A stretch of 64,000 nucleotides of DNA from Brevibacillus fulvus (GCF_016908525.1 NZ_JAFBEB010000008.1:84598-148597); one strand, 5' to 3'; numbered from the stretch's first letter, positions 26,722 through 35,723 are shown. Numbers and translations: made by a program. Notes: generated by a model not told the origin, from the letters alone.

Positions 26722-26826
26722 AGTCCGCTCCCTTGAATGGTCCTCTATTCACATACAATTTCTGTAAATATTTTCTCATTGTAGTCAGAGCGCGGTATAA
26801 CGTCAATAGGCAGACAAAAATATTTT

Positions 26827-26843
26827 TTAGTACCAGATACTAA
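26827..26843. promoter_or_regulatory. FapR operator
   Basis: TTAGTACCAGATACTAA closely matches the FapR palindrome (TTAGTAC-C-x-x-GTACTAA type). It overlaps the -35 region of the fabH promoter, as expected for a repressor released by malonyl-CoA. Confidence 0.85.
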
Positions 26844-26853
26844 TATCAAGTGT

Positions 26854-26859
26854 TATAAT
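26854..26859 (+). promoter_or_regulatory. -10 element of the fabH promoter
   Basis: TATAAT about 11 bases after the FapR site and 35 bases before the ATG. The -35 element lies inside the operator. Confidence 0.6.
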
Positions 26860-26894
26860 TAGATCATAATTTATCACAATGAGGTGAATTCTCC

Positions 26895-27875
26895 ATGTAT
26901 AAAGCGGTTATCAGCGGAGTCGGTTCTTACCTGCCCGAGCGAATACTGACCAATCAAGATCTGGAACGAATGGTGGAGACGAATGATGAATGGATTACGA
27001 CACGTACCGGCATTTCCGAACGGCGCATTGCTGCCGAGACAGAAGCGACCTCTGATCTGGCCTACCAGGCGGCGGTAGCGGCTTTGCAGGATGCGGGATT
27101 GACAGCCACAGACCTTGACATGTTGATCGTAGCGACTTCGACGCCTGATTATCAGTTGCCTCCTGTGGCCAGCTTGTTGCAACACAGACTCGGCTGCCGT
27201 CCCATTTCCGCCTTCGATGTCTCGGTGACGTGCATTGGTTTTATCTCGGCGATGGAGACGGCCAGCCAGTACATTCAGACGGGCAAACACAAACACATAT
27301 TGGTGGTCGGCGCCGATGCGCTGTCCCGTATTACCGATTATGCCGATCGCACAACATGCATCTTGTTTGGCGACGGAGCCGGTGCCGCCATTTTGTCGCG
27401 TGCCGAACCTTCCACCGATCAAGGCGTCATTCACGCTTCCACCCACTCCGCCGGCGAACACTTTTTCAGTTTGTATGTTCCCGGCACCGGCAGCCGGCAG
27501 ATGATGCCGGAAGAAGCCGCAAAAAAAGGCAAAATTATTATGGAAGGCCGCAAAATTTTCAAATTGGCGGTGACAAGCATGTCGCAAACCGTCAAAGAAA
27601 CGTTGGAAGCAAGCGGCTATGATCAGGCTGATCTGGATTGGGTAATTCCGCATCAGGCCAACCAGCGCATCATTGAAGCCGTTGCCCACAATCTCGAACT
27701 GCCATTGGAAAAAATGGTCAGTACGATCAAATATTACGGCAACAATTCCGCGGCGACCATCCCGGTGGCGATGGATACCGCCATTCGTGACGGTCGCATC
27801 AAACGGGGCGATCTCGTCATGCTGGTGGCATTTGGCGGCGGACTTGTCTGGGGCTCGCTGCTGTTGCGCTATTAA
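26895..27875 (+). CDS. fabH: 3-oxoacyl-ACP synthase III (KAS III)
   Basis: 326 residues. Catalytic triad Cys113 (SVTCIGF), His253 (IPHQAN) and Asn283 (YGNNSAAT), with GGGLVWGS near the C-terminus. FabH starts fatty acid synthesis by condensing acyl-CoA with malonyl-ACP; branched primers are typical in Bacilli. The residue after the catalytic Cys is Ile rather than the common Ser/Ala, a small change in the acyl pocket region. GAGGTGAATTCTCC precedes ATG 26895. Alone in its transcription unit behind a FapR operator, so it may be a second KAS III gene besides one in a fab operon elsewhere. Confidence 0.94.
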   Translation: MYKAVISGVGSYLPERILTNQDLERMVETNDEWITTRTGISERRIAAETEATSDLAYQAAVAALQDAGLTATDLDMLIVATSTPDYQLPPVASLLQHRLGCRPISAFDVSVTCIGFISAMETASQYIQTGKHKHILVVGADALSRITDYADRTTCILFGDGAGAAILSRAEPSTDQGVIHASTHSAGEHFFSLYVPGTGSRQMMPEEAAKKGKIIMEGRKIFKLAVTSMSQTVKETLEASGYDQADLDWVIPHQANQRIIEAVAHNLELPLEKMVSTIKYYGNNSAATIPVAMDTAIRDGRIKRGDLVMLVAFGGGLVWGSLLLRY

Positions 27876-27900
27876 AGCATCCAGACCGCCTGCTTGATGG

Positions 27901-27920
27901 CGGCAGATGTATCTGCCGCA
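27901..27920. repeat. Perfect 20-bp palindrome after fabH
   Basis: Arms of nine bases (GCGGCAGAT / ATCTGCCGC) with a two-base centre. A second hairpin (CTCATCC-acttcc-GGATGAG, 27964-27983) follows. Neither has a T tract, so neither is a standard terminator. Confidence 0.5.
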
Positions 27921-27997
27921 GATTACGCTGGATTTCGCGATTTTGCTCGGCAGATATTGCTCCTCATCCACTTCCGGATGAGCAGGTTCATCTGGGC

Positions 27998-28049
27998 CAA
28001 AAAACAGCGGCAGTCCGGGACGAAATCGTTCGTCGCGAACTGCCGCTGT
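27998..28049 (-). terminator. Strong intrinsic terminator after the metallo-hydrolase gene
   Basis: 11-bp stem ACAGCGGCAGT/ACTGCCGCTGT with a nested GACGAA/TTCGTC hairpin in the loop; T tract on the minus strand. Might also stop fabH transcripts from the other side. Confidence 0.85.
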
Positions 28050-28059
28050 TCTGTTTTGT

Positions 28060-28905
28060 CTAAAATGCCAGTTCGATTTTAGACACGATCTCTCCCGACG
28101 GGGTGATCTTGATCGCCCGATAAAGCGCATCGTGATAAAACGAGAGCCATGCCTGCTGCTCGGCCGCTTGTTCCAGCCATTTCTGTTTGGCAAAGATCGA
28201 GGTCATCGGATAATCGTCGTAGGCCATCACCCACAAAGGATTCAGGTGGGCATGTGTCGGAAGCAGGTCGGCCAGATGCAGCATGACTTCCCCTTCGCTT
28301 TCGAGCCGAAATACGGCATGGCCATAACTGTGACCGCCCGTATGATAAAGCGTGAGGCCCGGCAGCACTTCCCATTCGCTATCGAACGTCTTGACCATCT
28401 GCTCGATGGGCCGCCAATTTTCTTCCCAATATGTATTTCGCGAGCGAATGTTGGGATTGCGCATCTCCTCCCATTCCGCCGCTTGCACCAAAATCTCCGC
28501 ATTCGGAAAAGCAGGGCTCAACGCATTTCCTTTGGATACGGCAACCAACCCGTTGGCGTGGTCATAGTGCATATGCGTCATCAGGATCATGTCGATATCG
28601 GCAGGTGTCAACTGCTTGGCGGCAAGCGACTCGCTTACCTGCGATTCTTCCAACACGCCGAAATTGCGCTTTTGCTTGTCCGTGAGGCGGTTGACGCCGA
28701 TTCCCGCTTCCACCAGAATTCGCTTTCCGTAACCTTCAATCAGCAGCGGATCGGTCCGCAACGGAATCTGATTCAACTCATTGCTGGGGTATTTTTTGGT
28801 CCAGAGCGGTTTGGGGACTACGCCAAACATCGCTCCGCCATCCAGTTGCAGCATCCCGCCGCGCAGCCAGGTGACGCTATATTGTCCGATTTTTAATTGA
28901 TTCAT
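28060..28905 (-). CDS. Metallo-beta-lactamase fold hydrolase
   Basis: 281 residues. THMHYDHANG (near residue 118) is the HxHxDH zinc motif; YHTGGHSYGH and HLADLLPTHAH supply later ligands. The fold covers lactonases, glyoxalase II-like and other hydrolases; the size and pattern (lone HxHxDH, substrate loop GGMLQLDGGAMFGVVPKPLW) resemble quorum-quenching lactonase-type members, but the substrate is not determined. ATG 28905 follows GGGAGGGAACAAG. Cytosolic. Monocistronic between two terminators. Confidence 0.85.
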   Translation of the reverse strand: MNQLKIGQYSVTWLRGGMLQLDGGAMFGVVPKPLWTKKYPSNELNQIPLRTDPLLIEGYGKRILVEAGIGVNRLTDKQKRNFGVLEESQVSESLAAKQLTPADIDMILMTHMHYDHANGLVAVSKGNALSPAFPNAEILVQAAEWEEMRNPNIRSRNTYWEENWRPIEQMVKTFDSEWEVLPGLTLYHTGGHSYGHAVFRLESEGEVMLHLADLLPTHAHLNPLWVMAYDDYPMTSIFAKQKWLEQAAEQQAWLSFYHDALYRAIKITPSGEIVSKIELAF

Positions 28906-28948
28906 CTTGTTCCCTCCCACTTGCTTTCCTTGGCAGACTGTTTTTAGG

Positions 28949-28973
28949 AAAAAAAGCACCCGAACTGGGTGCC
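28949..28973 (-). terminator. Intrinsic terminator after the 99-residue gene
   Basis: GGCACCC/GGGTGC-type 7-bp stem with a four-base loop and T tract on the minus strand, directly after the stop at 28974. Confidence 0.85.
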
Positions 28974-29273
28974 TTATAGTTTTTCTTGCAGACGAACCAT
29001 TCTGTTGACAGGAGAAACTTCCAAGGTGATATCACTCGCGACAGCGAGCACAGCCAGGTGGGAATCGTACCGTTTGTGCGTCAACAATAATTGCGCGACT
29101 TTTTCGGAATCCCGATAAATACTGATAAAGGTTTGAATGGGATTGGCACTTCCACCGGCAATCATCCGAAAACCAGGGGCAATGGAAAAAACCCAACCTT
29201 CCATCGATACATTTTGTTCCTTGAAATAGAGGAATTGACGTTTTCCTAGTAAAATGCCATTTTCATTCATCAT
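28974..29273 (-). CDS. Hypothetical protein, 99 residues
   Basis: Small soluble protein with many beta-strand-like segments (QFLYFKEQNVSMEGWVFSI, HLAVLAVASDITLEVSPVN). No motif recognised. ATG at 29273 (or the adjacent ATG at 29270) follows AGGGGGC by six bases; the longer open frame upstream has no such site. It has its own terminator. Confidence 0.6.
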   Translation of the reverse strand: MMNENGILLGKRQFLYFKEQNVSMEGWVFSIAPGFRMIAGGSANPIQTFISIYRDSEKVAQLLLTHKRYDSHLAVLAVASDITLEVSPVNRMVRLQEKL

Positions 29274-29440
29274 TTTGATGCCCCCTAAACCACTCCACAA
29301 AATAATCCAGCGTGTATTTATTTTCCTACTAACCATGTAAAATTGAAAGTCTTTCGACAAAGAAAATCATAAACCGACATTCTTTTTGTCTCGCGGCAAG
29401 TCAACTGCTCCAGCGGCTTGCAAGGCGGGGACAAATAGTT

Positions 29441-30472
29441 TTACCGGCGCTGCAGCAGATGCTCCAAGTCTTTCAGCGCAGCGGCGGCGGCGGCCCCGGG
29501 ATCGGATTTTCCCCCCGCAACAAACAGTTCGCCCATTTCCTCGGTTTTGACGAGGATCGCCTTTTTTGTTCCGTTTACCCGTGCCAGCGGATGGTCGAGC
29601 GGGTAGAGCGACAAGCCGACTTCGGCCTGTACTTTGTCGTCCGCGAACCGCAAGCGTCCCGTCAATTTGGGGACTACCCCCGATTCGCGCCATTGCTTGA
29701 TCTGTTCCGGCGTAATCTGTCCGATTCCGGAGCGCTCGACTTGACTGAGCCGAATATTGGCCTGAAAGCCGGCATTGGCCAAAATGGTCAGTTTGCAAGC
29801 CGTATCCCAGCCGTCGATATCGTAGCGCGGATCCGGTTCGGCAATTCCTTTCCGCTGGGCGTCGCTGACCGCCTCCCCGAGCTCTGCGCCTTCCCCGACC
29901 ATCCGGCTTAAAATGTAATTGGCCGTTCCGGTGAAAATCCCTGTCAGTTCATGCACCCGGCACCCGGCCAAATTGTACTGAAGCAAATCGATCGTCGGCA
30001 GTGCTGCCGCCGTTGCGCCGCTGATTTTCAGCACTCCCCCGTGTTCTGCCGCCAAACGCGACAACCCGGGATAATCCGTTACCAACGCCCCTTTGGACAA
30101 CGCGATCACGTGCATTCCGCCCTGCAGCGCCGCTCTCATGTAGCGGGCGGCTGCTCCTCCGTCCTGCAGATTGGTCGGGCCTGCTTCAATCAGGACATCC
30201 GCGCCGGCAGCTGCCACAAAGGATGCGCCGGTAAACTGCGAAGCGGCGGCAGGATCGCCGGAGACACCTCCTGCCTGTTTGGTCAGCGGCTGGAGCCTGT
30301 CCCAGTTCAACCCGTCCGGATCATACAGACCGCTGGTTGAACCGCAGACGGCTATCAGCCTTACGTTCGTTTGATACAGCGATCGATAGCGTTCCGCCCG
30401 TTCCAGCAGCAATTTTGCCGTTCGATAGCCAACCGTTCCAAATCCGGTGATCACGATCTTTATTTCTCTCAT
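29441..30472 (-). CDS. Homoserine dehydrogenase, short form without ACT domain
   Basis: 343 residues. N-terminal Rossmann motif GFGTVGYRTA (10-19), LIEAGPTNLQDGGAAARYM and the conserved SKGALVTDY (cofactor/substrate junction), GTANYIL, and GIAEPDPRYDIDGWDTACKL, the aspartate/homoserine pocket. It reduces aspartate semialdehyde to homoserine. B. subtilis Hom has a C-terminal ACT domain of ~100 residues that is absent here, so feedback control by threonine would have to be different. ATG 30472 is the conservative start; TTG 30475 is better placed to GGGAG. No operon partner. Confidence 0.88.
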   Translation of the reverse strand: MREIKIVITGFGTVGYRTAKLLLERAERYRSLYQTNVRLIAVCGSTSGLYDPDGLNWDRLQPLTKQAGGVSGDPAAASQFTGASFVAAAGADVLIEAGPTNLQDGGAAARYMRAALQGGMHVIALSKGALVTDYPGLSRLAAEHGGVLKISGATAAALPTIDLLQYNLAGCRVHELTGIFTGTANYILSRMVGEGAELGEAVSDAQRKGIAEPDPRYDIDGWDTACKLTILANAGFQANIRLSQVERSGIGQITPEQIKQWRESGVVPKLTGRLRFADDKVQAEVGLSLYPLDHPLARVNGTKKAILVKTEEMGELFVAGGKSDPGAAAAAALKDLEHLLQRR

Positions 30473-30607
30473 CAACTGGAATTTCTCCCTTCCTCTGCTG
30501 CGATTTGCTTGTATTGCCGTGAAAAACCAGCTTTTCGCCAGTCTGCACTTGAATCCGGTTCCGGACAAGGATAGACTAGGTTTATCCAAGATGTGGGGGG
30601 AACACAG

Positions 30608-31495
30608 ATGCAAAAAATCGGTTTTATCGGACTGGGCACAATGGGATTGCCCATGACCAAAAATTTGTTGAAAGCGGGTTTTCCTGTCTACGTCGTCTCT
30701 CGCAGTCGCGGTCCGATTGAGACAGCCGTCTCGTTGGGAGCGGTTGAAGCAGCAAATCCGCGCGATTTGGCGGAAAAAACAGACATTTTGCTGACTTGCC
30801 TGCCCTTGCCAGACACGATCGAGCAGGTTTATTTTGGCGCAAACGGCCTATTGGAAGCCGATTTACAAGGCAAGTTGATTATTGATCACAGTACTGTGAG
30901 TCCCTTGCTGAACAAACGGGTTTATGCGGCGATTGCGGAAAAAGGCGGCTCCTACATGGATGCCCCGATCAGCGGTGGACCGATGGGAGCGGAAGCAGGC
31001 ACCTTGGCGATCATGTGCGGCGGAGCAAAATCTGACTACGATCGCGCCCAGCCTGTCTTTGCGGCAATGGGCCAACATCTTTTCCATGTCGGAGAGATCG
31101 GCACAGGCAGCATCGTCAAGCTCATGAACAACTATCTGATTGGCGTACATACCGCGGCGTTGGCGGAAACCTTCATTCTCGCCACCAAAGCGGGTGTCGA
31201 CACCAACATTATGTATGACATTATCAGCGCCAGCACGGGAGACAGCAAAATGCTGCATCGAATCGTCCCGCTTGTGCATCAGCGGGATTTTGCCGCCCGT
31301 TTTAGCAATGAACTGCTGTACAAAGATATGAAGTTGGCAGGCGAACTGGCCGAAGCCTATGAGCTGGAAATGCCGATTAACCGGTTAGCGGAGCAAAAGT
31401 ATGCGCTCGCCAAGGAAAAGTACCCAAAAGAAGACATGGCTGCCTTGTTCAAAATTTATGAAGAACAAACCGGCATTGTCGTAAAAGGCAAATAA
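30608..31495 (+). CDS. NAD(P)-dependent beta-hydroxyacid dehydrogenase (3-hydroxyisobutyrate dehydrogenase family)
   Basis: 295 residues. N-terminal Rossmann GLGTMGLPMTKNLL (7-20), DAPISGGPMGAEAGTLAIMCGG (substrate site), and the catalytic lysine segment GSIVKLMNNYLIG. The family includes 3-hydroxyisobutyrate, tartronate semialdehyde and glyoxylate reductases; which one cannot be told from sequence alone. ATG 30608 is preceded by GGGGGGAACACAG; the frame starting 15 bases earlier has no ribosome binding site. Divergent from homoserine dehydrogenase. Confidence 0.9.
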   Translation: MQKIGFIGLGTMGLPMTKNLLKAGFPVYVVSRSRGPIETAVSLGAVEAANPRDLAEKTDILLTCLPLPDTIEQVYFGANGLLEADLQGKLIIDHSTVSPLLNKRVYAAIAEKGGSYMDAPISGGPMGAEAGTLAIMCGGAKSDYDRAQPVFAAMGQHLFHVGEIGTGSIVKLMNNYLIGVHTAALAETFILATKAGVDTNIMYDIISASTGDSKMLHRIVPLVHQRDFAARFSNELLYKDMKLAGELAEAYELEMPINRLAEQKYALAKEKYPKEDMAALFKIYEEQTGIVVKGK

Positions 31496-31514
31496 CGATC
31501 GCGCTCAACACGCT

Positions 31515-31533
31515 GGCCCGCTCTGTGCGGGCC
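31515..31533. other. G/C-rich hairpin without T tract
   Basis: GGCCCGC/GCGGGCC with a five-base loop, 20 bases after the stop at 31495. It may end transcription weakly or protect the mRNA end. Confidence 0.35.
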
Positions 31534-31593
31534 TAAGCTGTTTGATCGGGGCGGACAAGTCCAAAGAACGCTGGTTCAACCGGACTTGCGCCA

Positions 31594-32061
31594 TTAGCCA
31601 AGCTGCAACAGCTTCGCCAAATCTTGGGCAAACCGCGCAAACAGGGGTTCTAATTCCCGCTGCGCAGTTTCCGAAACATCCACCACGAAATGATAGTCGA
31701 ACACAACCGTTCTCTCCACCAGCTGATCGGGGGCAAGATAGCGGTTTTTTTCGGTCCAGGCGATTTCCGCCACAATTTCCCGCGCTTTATTCCATAATGC
31801 GGCGATCTCTGCTTTTCCCGCATCGGCTATCGTGAACGCAAGCTCCACCTCAATTTCAACCATCGTGTCAGCCACCGGAAAAAGGTGGAGGGTAGCGTAA
31901 GGTTGACCGGCTTCGTTGTCCGCCATTGCCGCAAAGTAGAGCTCCATCTCGCGCGTTTCTTCCTCTTCGAACAACGAGCGTTCCGTCCGCAAAATCAGAT
32001 TGGTAATCACACCATGCTGCGACAAATGTTGATCCAGTTTTTCCAGTAATGGTTCCCACAT
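31594..32061 (-). CDS. Hypothetical protein, 155 residues
   Basis: Acidic, soluble, beta-rich protein (ATLHLFPVADTMVEIEVELAFTI; TVVFDYHFVVDVSE) with a helical C-terminus (QRELEPLFARFAQDLAKLLQL). No family recognised. ATG 32061 follows a GAAAGGAAAGAAGGAACCAG region. It is 62 bases downstream of the next gene's stop on the same strand, with a terminator between. Confidence 0.55.
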   Translation of the reverse strand: MWEPLLEKLDQHLSQHGVITNLILRTERSLFEEEETREMELYFAAMADNEAGQPYATLHLFPVADTMVEIEVELAFTIADAGKAEIAALWNKAREIVAEIAWTEKNRYLAPDQLVERTVVFDYHFVVDVSETAQRELEPLFARFAQDLAKLLQLG

Positions 32062-32107
32062 GCTGGTTCCTTCTTTCCTTTCATCTGTCACCAGTATAGC
32101 ACAGAAA

Positions 32108-32135
32108 AACATAAAAACCCCTTCAGGAAGGGGTT
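32108..32135 (-). terminator. Intrinsic terminator overlapping the end of the 104-residue gene
   Basis: AACCCCTTC/GAAGGGGTT, short loop, T tract on the minus strand. The stop codon at 32123 lies inside the stem. Confidence 0.8.
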
Positions 32136-32437
32136 GAACTTGGTGTATTCAAATTTTTTTGTTCCATAAATTCGGTCAGCCAGGCCCGCCGGACTTCTTT
32201 GCTCGGGCAATAGCCTAACACGTAACTTTCTCCTTGCATATATCGCGCTTTGATCCATTCTTTATGTTTACGAAAAAATGCGTGTTGAAAATCAATCGGC
32301 ATCTGGTGATACTCTTCCAGTGCTGAAGGATTCTGCAGGAAAAAATTCTCATCATAAACCAGTTCTTCATGTTGCTGTCGGCTCAGCACAAATAAGAAAG
32401 CGACGACCAAAAAAAGGTTTACTAAAAAAAGAATCAT
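32123..32437 (-). CDS. Small single-pass membrane protein, 104 residues
   Basis: N-terminal hydrophobic helix (residues 2-20, ILFLVNLFLVVAFLFVLS), then a soluble ~80-residue part with HAFFRKHKEWIKARYMQGESYVLGYCPSKEVRRAWLTEF. Topology suggests a membrane-anchored protein with its soluble part on one face. No known family. ATG 32437 after GGGAGGGATTTTC. Single-gene unit. Confidence 0.6.
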   Translation of the reverse strand: MILFLVNLFLVVAFLFVLSRQQHEELVYDENFFLQNPSALEEYHQMPIDFQHAFFRKHKEWIKARYMQGESYVLGYCPSKEVRRAWLTEFMEQKNLNTPSSTPS

Positions 32438-32575
32438 GAAAATCCCTCCCCGGCCCAAAATCAGTGACCTCACAGCCCAGCTTTTCCGTAAACCCGGAGT
32501 TGTCTGAAGTATCAGTTTTATCTGTTATATTATTATTCTATCATGTTTTTGGTGTTTGCAAACCTTGGAAGCCAA

Positions 32576-32609
32576 GAAAAAAACCACCTTTTTTGAAAAA
32601 GGTGGTTTT
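32576..32609 (-). terminator. Intrinsic terminator after the LCP gene
   Basis: 13-bp stem (AAACCACCTTTTT/AAAAAGGTGGTTT) with a tiny loop, T tract on the minus strand, just after the stop at 32615. Confidence 0.85.
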
Positions 32610-32614
32610 GGCTG

Positions 32615-34126
32615 TTATCCTTCCGCTTGTACACCGTTTGCCGGCGTTTGTTCCTGCGCTGGAACGGACTGGGGAACGGTTTGCTGGTCCGGCAGCTGCG
32701 GCACTGGCTCGGCTGGCGGCGTCTCGACCGGTTCGGTTTGCTGATCGGGCTCCGTCGGTTCCGTACCGTTGGCATCCCCGGCCGGGTTGGCAGGAGGGTC
32801 GGAATTGACCGGGATGTCGCTTCCATTCTGCTCGTCGATCGAATCAGCCGGCTGATTATGCCCGGTCTCCCCTTGTCCATCCAATGGCGCCATATCCGGC
32901 GGCACCTGTACTTCCTCAGTCTGTTCGTTCTCGGTCGGTTTGGTCGCCGGTGCTTCCGCTGCCGTTTCCGTCACTTTTTTCGTGACTTTCGGCTTGCTGC
33001 TGGAAGCGGAGCTCGCTTTAGCCGGGGCGACGCTGTCAGCCGTATAAATCGGGGAATCATCGAGATCAGCGACCATGCTTCCCGTCAAGCCCATCTCCGC
33101 CTGCAATGTTTCCCGTACCTGATAAAGATTTTCTTTCGGCCAATAAGTGTACGATCCTTGCCAATAGGCGCCATTATCCAATGTTTGAATGGACGTGGAA
33201 TTGATGCCTTTGAAATCCATGACCAAGCCTTCGATTTTATCTTTGGACAGATCGGTTTGCACATGCTCACCGGCAACTTCGATCAGCTTGAACACTTTGG
33301 GCAACGCCTCCAGTGATGTCATCTTGTCGACGATCGCCTTGATCACTTCCTGTTGACGCCGGTTGCGATCATAGTCGCTGGAATAATATTTCGGACCGCG
33401 GCTGTCTTCGCGGTGACGGACGTAATCCAGCGCCTGATCTCCATCAAGTATTTGCAAGCCCGGGCTGAGATCGATATGCGTGCCGTCCGTAGGGTCATTG
33501 TAGACGAGGCGGCGATCGACATTGACCTCAACCCCGCCCAGTTCATCGATCACCGAGCGGAACCCTTGAAAATCAATTTCCACATAGTGTTCAATCGGGA
33601 TGCCGACCAGTTCCTGCAACGTCTTCTTTGTCAAAGTAACGCCGTTTACCGTGGGCTGCTCGCCATTACGCTCGGCCTGACGACGCTCCGCTTCCCCATT
33701 GGCGTAGACCGAATTGATTTTATGATAGCCGCGGTAGCCGGGAATTTTTACCCGCGTATCGCGCGGCAGGGAGACCATGGTAACTTTCTTCGTTTGCGGA
33801 TTGGCTACCGCCACAATCATGACATCGGTGTTCAGCGATCCGGTTTCCGGCCGCGTATCGCGTCCGAGAATGACCATCGAGATTGATTTATCGGAATGAT
33901 AAGTCAAGTCAACACCCGGGTCCAGCGTGTTCACCCCATCTTTGGTGGGTTCCGTTACCTGATCAAGCGTCTTGTCAACTTGCCAGACAAGTGCGGCTGC
34001 TACCCCGCCAACGAGTATCAGGGCAGCTGCTATCGAAAAGAGGATCATTCTCAACAGGCTTTTGCGCTTCCCCGTTTTTCTGGCTTTGCGGCGCGTTGAG
34101 CGATCCTGCATATTCGGTTCCGCCAT
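32615..34126 (-). CDS. LytR-CpsA-Psr (LCP) family protein
   Basis: 503 residues. Short basic cytosolic N-terminus, one transmembrane helix (about 25-47), then the LCP catalytic domain (about 70-330): ILGRDTR, VSLPRDTRVKIPGYRGYHKINSVYA, LDGDQALDYVRHREDSRG and DYDRNRRQQEVI, with the conserved Arg and Asp residues. LCP enzymes attach teichoic acid-type polymers to peptidoglycan on the outer membrane face. The last ~130 residues are low-complexity (Pro, Glu, Thr, Gln) and probably wall-exposed. ATG 34126 is preferred to TTG 34135 because of AAGGAG spacing. Confidence 0.92.
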   Translation of the reverse strand: MAEPNMQDRSTRRKARKTGKRKSLLRMILFSIAAALILVGGVAAALVWQVDKTLDQVTEPTKDGVNTLDPGVDLTYHSDKSISMVILGRDTRPETGSLNTDVMIVAVANPQTKKVTMVSLPRDTRVKIPGYRGYHKINSVYANGEAERRQAERNGEQPTVNGVTLTKKTLQELVGIPIEHYVEIDFQGFRSVIDELGGVEVNVDRRLVYNDPTDGTHIDLSPGLQILDGDQALDYVRHREDSRGPKYYSSDYDRNRRQQEVIKAIVDKMTSLEALPKVFKLIEVAGEHVQTDLSKDKIEGLVMDFKGINSTSIQTLDNGAYWQGSYTYWPKENLYQVRETLQAEMGLTGSMVADLDDSPIYTADSVAPAKASSASSSKPKVTKKVTETAAEAPATKPTENEQTEEVQVPPDMAPLDGQGETGHNQPADSIDEQNGSDIPVNSDPPANPAGDANGTEPTEPDQQTEPVETPPAEPVPQLPDQQTVPQSVPAQEQTPANGVQAEG

Positions 34127-34427
34127 ATATATCAAACTCCTTAATCTCTAAAATTTTTTACTGTAAGTTTATGTACTTGAATGAGAATTGAGAGCCAATC
34201 GACAAGCAATTTTCTTTTTTCTGTGATTATAAAAACTCTGTCTAGTATTGTAGCACATGACTGTCCTTATTTGTAGAAAAATGTACCTTTGCTGAACAAA
34301 ACGTTTATCCGTAAGCATTGATTTGTTCTTTCAATTGCCACCATTTTTATGCCCGCAATAAATTAATGACGGGTCAGCGGTTTGGTGATAAAATGTTCCA
34401 ATCATGAGACGAAATGGAGATGGATAC
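34127..34427. other. Divergent A/T-rich intergenic region
   Basis: About 300 bases between the LCP gene and the MFS gene, clearly A/T-rich. TAAAAT at about 34388-34393 is a possible -10 for the MFS gene, and TATAAT on the minus strand at about 34225 for LCP. No matching -35 elements and no gene. Confidence 0.4.
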
Positions 34428-35621
34428 ATGCTATCCCAAAGTTCTACAGTCTATCGTATCCTGTTTGCGATCAGCCTTGTTCATCTATTGAACGACAGCT
34501 TGCAAGCAGTCATTCCAGCCGTTTTGCCCATCCTCCAGACCAATCTGAATCTGAGTTATTTCAATCTGGGGGTAATCTTGCTCGTCATGAATATGACCGC
34601 CTCCGTCTTTCAGCCGGTGATTGGTTATTTTTCCGATCGCAAACCTCGGCCTGTCCTTCTGCCGTTGGGCATGCTCTCCTCGGGGCTGGGGATGTTGGGG
34701 ATCGCCTTCGCTCCCAACTATGCAGTGCTGTTGGTTGCTGTTGCTTTTGTCGGCCTTGGCTCGGCAGTTTTCCACCCAGAAGCGTCTAAAGTGGCTTATC
34801 TCGCTTCAGGCGCACGCCGTGGACTGGGCCAATCGATTTTTCAGGTAGGAGGAAACTCCGGGCAGGCACTCGCACCGATCATGACCACGTTAATCTTTAT
34901 TCCATTAGGACAGGGCGGTGCTGCCTGGTTTAGCCTGACCGCCTTGCTCGCGTTGGGCGTGTTGCTTTTCATCGCCTACTGGTACGGGAAACGCGAGAAA
35001 ATCAACAAAGCGATGAAATCCGCTGCCGCCCTCTACAATCATAAGAATCAACGGATTACAGCACTTATTCTGCTCGTTTTGTTCGTTAGCGTACGCTCAT
35101 GGATTCAAGCAAGCTACCAAAGTTTTTACCCGCTCTATCTGATTCACGATTTCGGCTATTCCATGTCCGCTGCGGAACTTTACATGTTTGTCTACATGTT
35201 GGCCGGCGCTGTCGGGACATTCTTTGGCGGACCGATTGCCGACCGGTTTGGCAAGCGAAATCTTTTGATTGTTTCCACTTTGGGCGCCCTTCCTTTTACG
35301 TTACTCATCCCTTATGTGACGGGATTTTGGGCGTATCCGTTACTCATGATCAACGGATTAATTATGATGTCGAGTTTTTCCGTTGCCGTCGTTTACGCCC
35401 AGGAGCTGATGCCGGGCCGGGTCGGCATGGTCTCCGGACTGATTACCGGACTCAGTTTCGGAATGGGCGGCATCGGAGCGTCTGCTCTGGGCAAGATGGC
35501 GGACTCGCTCGGCCTCTCGTTCGTCATTATTTTTTGCTCGATCATGCCGGTCATCGGGTTAATCGGGTTCTTCCTGCCCAAAGACGCTACCCTGGAAGAA
35601 TGGGAACAGGAAGCAGCCTAG
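34428..35621 (+). CDS. MFS exporter, fosmidomycin-resistance (Fsr) type
   Basis: 397 residues, about eleven or twelve helices. GYFSDRKPRPVLLPLG is the loop 2-3 motif, and HPEASKVAYLASGARRGLGQSIFQVGGNSGQALAP the Fsr-type second motif; ADRFGKRNLLIVST is its repeat. E. coli Fsr exports fosmidomycin; here only the family is clear. ATG 34428 follows ATGGAGATGGATAC; a start eight codons earlier lacks a ribosome binding site. Ends in a bidirectional terminator. Confidence 0.87.
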   Translation: MLSQSSTVYRILFAISLVHLLNDSLQAVIPAVLPILQTNLNLSYFNLGVILLVMNMTASVFQPVIGYFSDRKPRPVLLPLGMLSSGLGMLGIAFAPNYAVLLVAVAFVGLGSAVFHPEASKVAYLASGARRGLGQSIFQVGGNSGQALAPIMTTLIFIPLGQGGAAWFSLTALLALGVLLFIAYWYGKREKINKAMKSAAALYNHKNQRITALILLVLFVSVRSWIQASYQSFYPLYLIHDFGYSMSAAELYMFVYMLAGAVGTFFGGPIADRFGKRNLLIVSTLGALPFTLLIPYVTGFWAYPLLMINGLIMMSSFSVAVVYAQELMPGRVGMVSGLITGLSFGMGGIGASALGKMADSLGLSFVIIFCSIMPVIGLIGFFLPKDATLEEWEQEAA

Positions 35622-35684
35622 CCCCGATAAATCAGCGCGTGTTTCCCGCGAAAAGAAGCAGGGGCGAGTTCAATAAAAAAGGAA

Positions 35685-35723
35685 GCCGATATTCCGAAAC
35701 TTGCGGAATATCGGCCTTTTTTT
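35685..35723 (+). terminator. Bidirectional terminator between converging genes
   Basis: 12-bp stem GCCGATATTCCG/CGGAATATCGGC, 7-base loop, T tract on the plus side and a similar A tract (T on the minus strand) on the other. Confidence 0.9.
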
